Below are positions 54,095 to 64,000 of a stretch of 64,000 nucleotides of DNA, in pieces (the first letter of the stretch is position 1; every line of letters starts with the position of its first letter). The notes beneath the pieces are model-generated. The model saw only the letters and a program-made list of their open reading frames with translations, was not told the origin of the DNA and did not search any database. Origin of the DNA: Ligustrum vulgare (lineage: Eukaryota; Streptophyta; Magnoliopsida; Lamiales; Oleaceae); assembly GCA_963555705.1 (NCBI GenBank), contig OY743172.1, forward strand, positions 22,939,446-23,003,445, in the 5' to 3' direction. The position numbers and the translations under genes are program-made.

Positions 54095-55690
54095 CTACAA
54101 AGACAAGTTTCATTACGCAAATCATCTACATATCCAATAGGAATAAAATACATTAAATTAAGATTTCGCATGGTTGTATAGGTTATTTTTGCATTTCACT
54201 CTATTTATAACAGTTCAAGTATATATCTTGACATCTGAAATGTCGTTCGTAACATTTGAATCATATGTTCTAGACATTTGAACTTAAATCAGTAATCAAA
54301 GCAAATTACTGATTGCAAATAGACATGACCAAAATCCCTAGAGAGCAATCACCTACGTCCTTATTTTAGAGTTGAAATGGAAACATTCAGAACAGATATT
54401 GTACTCAAAAGATAAAACTTAGCATGCATATAGATACATGAACCTAATTGTGTAAAGACACGTTTCGGGAAGAGAATTACAATTTCTCACCTGGACATAG
54501 AACTTCTTAACAATGGTGGGTGGGGACTTGAATTGAAAATTGGTCACATTGCAAAGCCATACGAAAGTAACTCCAAGCAATTTTTTGGGCTGGATTCATG
54601 CCTTTCTAGGGTAGAAATCCACATGGTACCCACTACTTACATATTAATGCTTCAAAAACTTTTGTAAAATGAAAGGAAATAAAAGAAAAAAATATATACA
54701 TGAAAGGCTGTTTAAGCAATACATGAAGACATCATGTTATTACTTAGGAAAAACCATTCAAACGTGAAGACATCATGTTAATACTATTTCCATGAAACAA
54801 ACATGTCACCAAAGCACTCAAATATTTGAGAAAAAACCAAGTTTACTTATTATCACCAAATGCAATTTCTACCCAACAAAACATGATAAAATTGTAAAGT
54901 ACAATATAAAATCGATTATTGAATTCGGGCTATAACTAAAATTTAATTGTTGCATCAGTCCATGGCTATGTTAAACAATCGACAGATACATACATAAGCA
55001 AGACGGGATAAAGTGCGAGAGCTTTCTTCCTCGTATTGACAGGGCTACTCATGAATACCTTATTTTCAACAACAAAAAAATTTCCAATAGGGATCGTATG
55101 ATAAGCGTAAATAAGTCCAAATATTAAGGCAAACATTAAACATAAAAAATTTAAAAAATCCAACTCACAAGGAGCGAAGAAAATGAAGTTGGAGCAGTGC
55201 GATGTGGTGTGGTAGGGTGTGCGGGTACGATGAATAGACGGTGAGGAGCGGTGTGATGTGGTCTGGGGCTACGACAAATAGGCAGTGAAGAGCGACTTAG
55301 GGACGGAGATACGGCCTAGACGGGCTGTTTAACGAGCAAATTGATTGGAGTGAGGGTTAACAGTATCGACGACGGCATGGGCTTCCCAAAGAGAGGGAGA
55401 TGGCGGACTCGTCGAAGAAGGAGGCTGTAGTAGGAGATGGTGAAAGCGGTTTCACAGAGGTGAAACGATGGGCGTGAGAGATGTCTTGAAGTTGGGGCCT
55501 CTACTGAATGGTTATACTACCCTAAACACGTAAAGCATGTATATCTGTTGGATAAAAGAATTAACCATCGATGACTGTGACGCTAGTCCTCCTTTGATAT
55601 AGAGGACATATTATGTGTTCAGTTTTTATTGGTTCAATGACAATAAAATATTATACTCAAGACTTTGTTATAACTATGGAATTTTAAATT
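54095..55690. other. MULE right subterminal region
   Basis: No supported gene. A 65-codon hydrophobic frame on the minus strand (54966-55163) is not convincing. A GC-richer stretch at 55192-55300 holds a diverged 50-bp tandem pair (GAGCAGTGCGATGTGGTGTG and GAGCGGTGTGATGTGGTCTG). Confidence 0.5.
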
Positions 55691-55800
55691 TGTGGCGAGG
55701 GCATTTAAGTCCAAAAATGATGGAAATGGACATCACTCAAAATTGGGACATTTTTGCAAGTGACAATGCAAAAATGGACATTTTATGTAATCTCCTCTTC

Positions 55801-55810
55801 TTTCTTTGTT
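55801..55810. repeat. MULE target-site duplication, right
   Basis: TTTCTTTGTT. Confidence 0.8.
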
Positions 55811-55814
55811 TAGG

Positions 55815-56044
55815 TGGAAATTTGGAGAGAGGAAGCTCTCAGTTTTGAATATAAGGCCAATGAACTACAAACTGAAATATCTAAACTCAAGGAAGAGAAT
55901 CAGAGGTCAAAGATAGAACCAAACTTAAGAGAAAATAAGGAGATATTATCAGTTCTAGATGAAAAGGAAAATCTCCTGCTGATTTGTTCCACGAGGAAAA
56001 ACCATCTTCTGGAGGATAAAGGTTATATCAGGAAGTGCATTTGA
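55815..56044 (+). pseudogene. Coiled-coil protein exon fragment
   Basis: After an acceptor-like TTTGTTTAG, a frame of about 77 codons reads VEIWREEALSFEYKANELQ then SKLKEENQRSKIEPNLRENK and ends at TGA. Heptad spacing and Glu/Lys/Leu content indicate a coiled coil. It lies in DNA present in duplication copy B but absent from copy A, next to the MULE. I cannot name the parent gene. Confidence 0.4.
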
Positions 56045-56281
56045 TAAATGGTGTCGATGCAAAATGACTTCACATCAGATTTGCTACATGAACAGTATCA
56101 CTTGAAAATCTTATTATGAGGATACATAATAATATTCAGACATACATTCACTCTATTGAGGTTATTCCTGAAAGCAAAAGCTCATAAACATAGTAAATTA
56201 AAGATGGATACAGATATCTTAATATTATACTCAAAGGGTGCTCGTACAAACCAAAGACGAATTCAAGAGAACTCCAGACAT

Positions 56282-59200
56282 TCACTTGGAGGACGAATCT
56301 CCAAAAAAGTTCTTCTCCTTTAAGCTTTCAACAACTTCCTTGAGGCTTTCTTTAAGAGAGGTGAATTCGATGCCCAAGCTTTTTGCCTTCTCTTTTGAGA
56401 ACTGGAATTTTGGCATAAAGTTGTCTTCGGCACACCTGCATTGGATATTTCAGTGTTACAAGTGCACCTTAGGCTATCTATCAACTCAAATTTTTTACAA
56501 GTTTCTAATATTTTAAGATCAAAACCGCAAATGAGCCAGTTGAACAAGCAAAGATTTGGTAGGCTTCTCTCTATTGAAATCCTGTATAAAATTGCTCAGT
56601 TATCACACCTACACAAGTATTCTGATTACAATACTCGAGCGGCAGGTAGTCCTTTAAGAATTCGAATATCTATCTTTGTGTAAGGTACGACGTCGGTTTT
56701 GCAACTTGGGAAATTAGCAAATACTAACATAAAAATTTGGCCCGACTACATTCTAATTTTAAGGATAAGTCTAAAAACTGCTATTCGGATTTTTACCTTA
56801 AGAAAAGAAAAAGTTACAATGAACTTTTCTAAGTTCTTGATCATCGAATATCTGCCACCATCTTGTTCAAGGAAATATGAGGTTAAATTTCTGAAACTAC
56901 TATTTCACTATCACTACTATATTAAAAGAGATTAGGCTCAGAGTACTGTTCATAGACTGTATATATTTACTGTTCATTTTACCTCATCATTTACGTCATT
57001 TTCCAAATTTTTTTTAAATTAAAATTAAAAGAGGTTAGGCTAAAAGCAGTGTTCATACACTGTAGACATTTCCAGATTTCCTACCTTATCTTTCATTCCT
57101 TTCATTTCTCACTTTCCCTTTACTAGCATCTCTCTCTCACGTTCTTCTATATTGTCCCGAAACTTCCATATCTCAACAGTCGAAGCTTCGACGCAACCAA
57201 ATAATTAATCCCATAAGATACAAGGCTGTATCTTGAAGAATCAAGAATGGAGATCAATTGTAAACCTCAGCCTCTTGTCGTTTCCTCTCAATTTCTACAT
57301 TTAATTCCCAATTTTCTTAAATCAGTAGCCATATTCGAAAAGTTGAAAATAAATTTAACCTCAAGTACATATATTTATATGTAATAATCATGTATTCGTT
57401 TGTGATTTGTCTTATTGTCCTGTTTTAAGATTTTATTTTTGTGCATCAAGTTCATTTCTCTTTTAGGCTTTGCAGTTCACTAACTTTAGTATGTTAGTTT
57501 ATTTTTTGCCTTTGTTTTTCCCCTTTCTCATGTTCTAAAAGGATGTTTAATATTTTTATCTTTAATTTAATACCATAAACATAAATTTTAATAGGTTCTG
57601 AAGTAATATTATATCAAATATGGAGTGGAAAAGTGTAAATCGAAATCGCGATCAGCTTGTTACTTTATCAGCTCAGAGTAGATTTTTTTTAATCAATGAC
57701 GGAAACGCTCCTGCTCAATTCTCGAATGGTAAAGACAATAATTAATTCCATTTTTTTATTACATATGTTTGTTTAACTTTTTTCCCCATTTGTTTCATAT
57801 ATTTTTAAAAGCAAGATTCATTAGTTATATTCTTCATCTTATATTACTACGTTTTATAGGTCACCTTATTGGGAATTAAGATTATAAGTGATTGGAATTT
57901 GATTGTAACAGGTATAATATTCCTGGATGATTAGATAAGATTTTTCTTATTTAATTTTATTTTCTTTTCCAATGTTGCATGTTTTATAAGTGAATAATAT
58001 TGAAATTCCAATAGAGCATTAATAAATAAATGATGACAGTGAATATTTACAATTTAACATGGATAAATCTTGTATGAAGGCTCTTTGTTCCATGAGAGAG
58101 AAGAATTTGGTTGCTATCAGAGTGCACATTATTTACAAACCAATTCCACTGTGGCGATAGAGGCGGAAATATTTTTGTGGCTCTGATTTTCTTCAAATGT
58201 CAAATCTTTCCGATCGAAGGCTTTTAGTTGTCACATCCAAATTTTTAGTTTTAGACTATTTTCCTAACTGTGTTTCATTATGAAACTCTCTTTCCCAGTT
58301 CTTAATTTTTTTTCCATGAACTTTGGACAAGAAATTGAATGGCTTGCAAGGTAAGTAGATTTTAGTTGCTACTTGAGGACACAAGTAACATCTGGTTGGC
58401 TCATTAGATTTTGTTTAAGCAACTCTAGAAATTTCAACCCTTCTGGTAAAATAACTTGTTAGATTTTCATTTGTCATATACTTGTTTTAACTGTCCTCTA
58501 GCCATAATTTAGTATTCTTATAATCCCATGTTTGAGCAGGTAGAGTCTGACATCTATAGATGTATCTTAAGATAATTTTATATTTACAGGAATCCATTAA
58601 CTACAATCAAAACAAATTCTTATCGCTTCTGCAAGCTTTCATTATTAAGCAAATAGTCTGCTAAAATTAAACAATCTAAAGTCCTGAAGAATAATCAGGA
58701 TGTGGAGGAAAGAAAACTCTAAAGACAACCAAAGTTTTATGGGAATTCAAATGGAAAGCTCCACACAAGTTGAAAGGTGGGTTCTATGATTGATTTATGT
58801 TTTAGATTTTGTGTAAGCTTATTTGTATTTCATGAACTTAATTTGGTGGATGTTATTAATAAAAAATTTCAGTCATGAATTTATTATTTATTAATGAAAT
58901 TTTAGAATTCTTTTAAGGGTGGACGAATGAAGCTCCAAATTTTTATAGAAGATTTCAAGAAACTGCAAAAAGACATGTGGATCAAATGAGAACTTTACCG
59001 GTGTTAAATCTCGATGGAATCAATTGAATTTTTGGGCCTTGCCAACCATATTTGTTACGGAACTTCATAAACTACTTTTCAAAATAACAAAGGCTAGAAA
59101 TGTTGTATATTGTACACGCATAATCAGCACATCAATCGTTCGATATCGCACCGCACACAATGTACGGGGTCATGCAACGCACGACATCCCACTAGTAAAA

Positions 59201-62200
59201 TTAAACGACTTCCAGATTCATGATTTTTTGGCAAGAAACAAGTCTATATTTATTTATAACAATCATATGGTTCTTTGGGAGCCTATCTAGTAATAGTCCG
59301 ACTCCAACTAATTAACAGAACTTGAATGAAACTCCTCCTTGGCTTGGAAAATTACTTAGAGATTCAGACTATATTTGGCAATATTTGACAGACCAAGCTA
59401 ATAAGCTAGTTGATAGCTAAAAAGTTAATTGTAAGCTAATAGCTGGTAGCTTATAACTTAGTTGATTGAAATATAAGTGTTTGACAAAAATAGCTGAAAA
59501 GCTAACTCAGAAATACAAAATGACATAAAAGAAAAATATTTTTAAATACCCTAATAGCATAGGGGTGTAATTTTAAAAAAAATAAAGAGGCTAAAAATGG
59601 AATGAAAAATGAAAAACTCATAGAGCTTAATTGAAAAACTTGTAAAAGTAGCTTTTGAGATAAGCTCTAACTTCTCAAGTAAACTCGTCAATCAAACGGA
59701 GCTTATTTTAGTAGATGAAGTTTATAAACTTTCCAAATCTAGGTTGCACTGACATTCTGTCGGGAGCCAACGTGTCATGTCCGACATCGATACTCTCCAA
59801 CACGTGTCGGAACTACACCATATATATCAAAATGAAAAAAGGGAAGGGGCGAAATGCATAGAATTAAAAAATGATAAATCTAACTTACAAGTTTGTTTTT
59901 ATTTGATATCCTCATTTTAATTCAATAAATATACAATGTGTTGTTTGTAATAAGACTAAAATAATAATAAATTAAAAAAATTAATTTGCGTGTCCCCAAC
60001 GTGTCATGTCCTAACTTTTTAAAAAATCACCGACACTCTCCGGACACTCTCCAACACGTGTCGGAACTACACCATATACATCCAAATTAAAAAAGGAAAT
60101 GGACGAAATGCATGCAATTAAAAAAATGAATAATCTAACTTACAAGTTTGTTTTTATTTGATATCCTCATTTTAATTCAATAAATATACAATGTGTTGTT
60201 TGTAATAAGACTAAAATAATAATAAATTAAAAAAATTAATTTGCGTGTTCCCAACGTGTCATGTTCTAACGTTTTAAAAAAATCACATGTCGACGTGTCC
60301 GTGTCCGTGCGACTTAGCTCCATAGCTTATTTGGCTTACCAAACATATTCTCAATCAAATAGGCAACCAAGTTCTTATATTGGCAAGCAAGGCCCCTTGT
60401 TTAGTAGAGATTAAAATCAAATTTTTAGTAGGTTTTGATAAAATTTATTTATTTATTTATTTTTTTGGATGAAATGTGTAATTGAGTTTGACTTAAATTG
60501 AAATCTAAATTTTAATTTGTACCAAACATAGGTTGAATCACAAAAATTCGCACATAAAATCATTCACAAGATGGTGACTAATTGTCAAATAACCATACGT
60601 TGGAGTGTGTCATAAAATAACTTACTTTTCCGGAAGAGGAAGAGTAGGGTAAAGTTCGCGCAGCATTTGCACAATTTCTGAATAATGTGCAACGCGCTCC
60701 ACCACAATATATCTTCCATTGGCTGAAGGTTTCTCAAATGCCAAAATATGAGCATTAGCGATATCTTTAACATTAACCCATCCAAATGCAGCATTTGGAT
60801 AAGGTTCGGGACCTGCATAAAAATTTACCCGTGCACAAATTATTACGTATTCCAAGAAAGAAATGCTAATAACGACGGGAAAGTTCTTATGTCAGCACTA
60901 GAATACAAAAAGTAGAGAGACTAAGAATTTCATGCCATAAATTGTTAGTTTTACCATATACTAGATTTTTCACTCGTGCGATGCACAAAAATATATTTTT
61001 GTTAATGATTTCGATCAAAAATTATGAAAATATGTTAATTATATAATTATATCAAAATAATCAAAATAGGAAATGCAATTATATATAAAACTAATAAAAA
61101 ATTAGAAAATCCTGATCTTTATAGGATTTTTTTCGTTCTCTTTTAAATTTTATTTATTTATTTATTTAATTGACATATTAGGAAGTAAAACTTCTGTGAT
61201 TATTTATTTATTTTCATAATATATTAATCCATTTTTTTCATTTCTAACGTAACACATTAATATTAATCAAGTATGAAATTATTCATTAAGAAATAATTTT
61301 TTTGGATTAGTCACTTAATTTTGCCTATGTTTGGTAACTATTTATAAACCACACAAATTTTTAAATCATTTTTAATCACATAATTTTTCTATCTCCACTT
61401 TTAAATCACACATTTTACTTCAAAATTATAAATAAACTAATTTATAAATCGCTACAATTACCTAATTGAGGCTTGATTTCGAACATAATATATTTTAACT
61501 TTCGATTAAGTTTATTTTTTAATGTATTGCTTACGTATATTTTATTAATAATAATAATATATAAGATATATAATAATTCATAAAATATGATTTGTAATAA
61601 AAATGATAATAATCAAAACATAATTTTAATACTAACTATTACAAATATGATTTATAATTTTAAAAACAACAAATAAATAAAATGTTTATAATAATAATAA
61701 TATTCTATTGCCATACTTATTAAAATTTGAAAAACAACATAATCAATCTAAATTATTAAAAAATTATTTAGATAGTAAATGCCAATTTGTATACTTAAAT
61801 AATAAACGATCATATATTTAAATAATTTTTATGCATTATTGTTAACTTCATTGAAAATGTTAATTTTCATTCTTTATATTTTTATTTATTTTATTTTTCT
61901 TTTCTGGCTTGGACGAGAACTTTTTTTTGGGTACTAAGCTCCTTTTATATAGTAGGAGATTCTTCTCAATAGCACTAGAATACAAAACGTTCGTAGAGGA
62001 AATAAGAATTTCATGCCATCAATTGTTAGTTTTACCATATATATTTTTCTCAATAGGAAAAAAAAAAATTAAAGTGGAACTCATTAATTTTATTCGCAAG
62101 CAGAAGTGATTGTGCAGACTGAAATTTCCCATTACGCATCATTCAGCGATAAAGAAGTAGGATTACAGAGTGCGGTTAACAAATAGAAGAAACTGATCAA

Positions 62201-63517
62201 ATCTTCTCAAGAATTGATCTGAATCAAAAGAAACAAATGACCCGATGCCATGAATATTAATTTCATTGAACAAACATTAGCACTATCATAGTTCAATCAT
62301 TTAAGGAAAAATAACAAAAAGAACAGAGGGTCCAACGCCTAATTGTTCAGTGAATAGAACTTACTCTTTATCAAGCTCAAAATTGCAGCAGCACTTGTGT
62401 TAAGTGTTGGCTGCAACAGTGGACCAATAACCATAGCTGGGTTTATGGTGACCAGGTCGAGACCTCTCTCTTTCGCGAATTTCCATGCAGCATCCTCGGC
62501 CAGTGTCTTTGAAAGCGGATACCATAACTACAAGAAACAACATGAGAAATGGAAGAAAAGAACAGAGAACTTTAAGGACGGACAACCAAAACAGATATAA
62601 AGCAGCAGCCAAAGACTCCAAAACAGTTGCTATGTATACAAATATGTTACAAGTTTTTCTATGGTAACAAAACATGATTACCTGCTCTAATTCTATCCCC
62701 AAAATTTTGGTAATGTTTTCAATTCATAAAGTTGGTACATTATTACTTTTACCACCTCTTGAAAAACAGTAAATTGAGGAATTATCAGTTCCTATATTTA
62801 AAATATATTTTGCATGTTATGATTAGAAAATTTGTATTCTCCACGAATTAATTAACTTTATTACCAGATCTATGAACCTTATTAAGGTCAACAGTTTCAT
62901 TTGCAGTCATAGTGAATGCTCAAGAAAGTATATACCTTCATTTCTTTGCAGAACTCCTGATCAGACCACCAAGTTTCATCGACTACAACTTCAGGTGTTT
63001 GAGGCTTGCCATTGCAACTAACTGTAGCCACAGATGACGTCAAAACAACTCTTTTGACAGATGGTATTTTCGCACATGATTCAAGAACATTGAGTGTTCC
63101 TTTGAGAGCAGGCTCAATCAATTCTGCCTGAAGAAGCATGAAAAAAGTAAATAATGCTTCTCAAACATGAATAATATCTAGCGCTACAATTAACAATTGT
63201 AGGCTCAGCTACAGCCAAAATACATTTCAAACCCTTCTGCACTTCCATGACCAGATTTGGATTGCATCACTCTCTTACCTTAAAATTTGCTCCCAAAAAA
63301 AAAACACCCATAACCAAAAGAATAAAAAAAAGGAATGAGATAGGAACCTGTGGATCTGCGGCTGCAATGATGAAAGGCGATGCAGTATGAAAAACACCTT
63401 CACAGCCATCGACCACAGCATCAAAGGATCCTTGCTCCAGTAGGTTTGCTTTCAACAAGTGAAGTCTCTCCTTGGCTCCATCAAGTGAAAGTAAGTGCTC
63501 TATCTTCTTCGGATCAT
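56282..63517 (-). CDS. Reductase paralogue (phenylacetaldehyde/CCR-like), exons 2-6; exon 1 beyond window
   Basis: Exons on the minus strand: 63348-63517, 62936-63127, 62365-62527, 60626-60812 and 56282-56435, each the same length and phase as in copy A and free of lesions. Exon 1 should start about 45 bp past the window end, judging from collinearity. The catalytic region is kept: LTSSVATV and [18 protein letters not shown], with YxxxK as YPLSK. Differences from copy A include SCNGKPQTP for YCNGKPLSP and [10 protein letters not shown] for [10 protein letters not shown]; the latter restores the Trp common in the family. Intron 5 has grown to 4.2 kb and intron 4 to 1.55 kb by Helitron and MITE insertions, which may affect splicing. 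Same predicted reaction as copy A. Confidence 0.9.
56911..59195 (+). mobile_element. Non-autonomous Helitron in intron 5 of copy B
   Basis: Starts TCACTACTATATTAAAAGAG and ends CATCCCACTAG, inserted between A and T (56910 and 59196), as Helitrons do. A stem-loop CCGCACA/TGTACGG lies about 25-45 bp before the CTAG terminus. Copy A lacks the whole 2285 bp at this site. No Rep/helicase gene is present. A few exon-like stretches (for example near 58700-58770 and 58920-59020, with [20 protein letters not shown]) hint at captured gene pieces, unidentified. Confidence 0.85.
59363..60350. mobile_element. MITE-like insertion with tandem repeats, intron 5 of copy B
   Basis: Absent from copy A, where GAGATTCAATCAAATAAT is continuous. 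The left end GACTATATTTGGCAATATTTG and the complement of the right end (GAGAATATGTTTGGTAAGCC) are weak inverted repeats. The interior carries a 254-bp tandem repeat. Confidence 0.6.
59768..60270. repeat. 254-bp tandem repeat, two units
   Basis: CACGTGTCGGAACTACACC occurs at 59801 and 60055, and about 240 bp after each are nearly identical (ACTTACAAGTTTGTTTTTAT, ATACAATGTGTTGTTTG). Words ACGTGTC and GACACTCTCC mark the junctions. Confidence 0.9.
60961..61959 (-). mobile_element. Non-autonomous Helitron in intron 4 of copy B
   Basis: On the minus strand it starts TCTCCTACTATATAAAAGG and ends with CTAG after GTGCATCGCACGAGTG, between host A (complement of 61960) and T (complement of 60960). 999 bp, AT-rich, no coding region. 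Copy A has the uninterrupted site near 14623. Confidence 0.85.
61969..62051. repeat. Local duplication of intron sequence beside the Helitron
   Basis: GCACTAGAATACAAAA through TTTTACCATATA repeats the segment at 60895-60960 on the other side of the Helitron; copy A has it once (14560-14625). Confidence 0.75.
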
Positions 63518-64000
63518 CTGCACGTGAATTCACGTAATCCATAAATAAATAGTCAACAAATTCATCAATATTTTGACGGGCATACAAGGAGGCAAATTGT
63601 AGAATTTCTAATGTTACAACATAAATTTGTCACGAAAATTGGAAGTTGCAAGCAATACCAAGATTGTCCTCAATGAATGATCAACTAAAAATACCCGACC
63701 TCACTGAACTATAAGATTTCGATCATTTTCCTGTATGTTAAGCTAATCTTATTATTCCTTCACAGGCAACAGTGTCTACCTATTTTTTTGTTGAATAAAT
63801 AGACTTTCACTTCAATAAGCACTATTTTAACTCGAGTCTTTTCATAAACGATTTCCTCTAAATTATTAGATCTCAGTATTACAAAAATCAAACCCGTATA
63901 TCATAAAATAACACGAAACTATATACAGGGAGTTAAATCAAACACCCAAGAAACATTAACAGTCAAATAGGATAATCCATATCCCGAAATGAACGTACAA

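Larger units (their letters stand above)
47144..55800 (+). mobile_element. Mutator-like element (MULE), 8.66 kb, three genes
   Basis: Flanked by the direct repeat TTTCTTTGTT (47134-47143 and 55801-55810); 9-10 bp is right for Mutator. The left end GGGGAATTTGCAAAAATGTCC and the complement of the right end (GGAGATTACATAAAATGTCC) form imperfect TIRs, with a second TGCAAAAATGTCC inside each. The element carries a MuDR transposase on the plus strand (48049-50284) and, convergent to it, an acidic protein gene (50701-51126) and a DUF1985 gene (51968-54094) on the minus strand. MULEs with DUF1985 and often Ulp1-type peptidase genes are known in plants (Kaonashi-type); no peptidase domain is visible here. 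Confidence 0.88.
46665..64000. repeat. Segmental duplication, copy B (with later insertions)
   Basis: Collinear with 11908-16477 and the same orientation, from TTTTGATGGCTTGAGATAAG to the window end. Interrupted by about 9.1 kb around the Mutator-like element, Helitrons at 56911-59195 and 60961-61959, and a MITE-like insertion at about 59363-60350. Exon sequences are the most conserved. Confidence 0.9.

Overview
The window reads as intergenic plant DNA, most likely from a core eudicot: AT-rich sequence, plant-type short introns, a six-exon plant reductase gene, and a dense nest of plant transposable elements (hAT, MITEs, Cassandra-type TRIMs, Copia- and Gypsy-type LTR elements, a Mutator-like element and Helitrons). 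I cannot name the species from the sequence.

Layout. 1-1.3 kb: decayed short ORFs of unknown origin and a truncated EF-hand gene. 1.415-4.667 kb: a hAT element with exact TIRs and an 8-bp target duplication. 4.7-11.9 kb: non-coding DNA with three MITEs, one carrying a Cassandra-like TRIM. 11.9-16.8 kb: a complete minus-strand gene for a phenylacetaldehyde reductase/cinnamoyl-CoA reductase-like enzyme (325 aa, six exons). 19.4-22.0 kb: a short LTR element whose target duplication repeats a splice-donor-like GTAAG. 22.8-23.35 kb: a second Cassandra-like TRIM. 23.5-41.6 kb: a composite Copia-type non-autonomous element. It carries, antisense and in two copies, a LOG-type cytokinin-activating enzyme pseudogene and a Cys-rich protein resembling carlavirus nucleic-acid-binding proteins. 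The two copies are separated by a 5'-truncated Athila-like Gypsy element and a 2.3-kb palindrome of two inverted LTRs. 41.9-46.66 kb: a related Copia-type element in the opposite orientation. 46.7-64 kb: a second copy of the 11.9-16.5 kb block, with a second reductase gene (exons 2-6; exon 1 lies just past the window end). This copy is expanded by an 8.7-kb Mutator-like element, two Helitrons and a MITE-like insertion.

How it fits together. The only clearly intact cellular genes are the two tandem reductase paralogues. Because the two blocks are alignable, each serves as an empty site that dates and delimits insertions in the other. The Mutator-like element carries three genes: a MuDR transposase, a DUF1985 protein, and a small acidic protein with two SUMO-interaction-like motifs. 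The most unusual signals are the antisense LOG plus Cys-rich gene pair in the Copia-type element, and an array of short hairpins in that element family whose loops are constant (CCAGAAG-like) while the stems differ but stay self-complementary.
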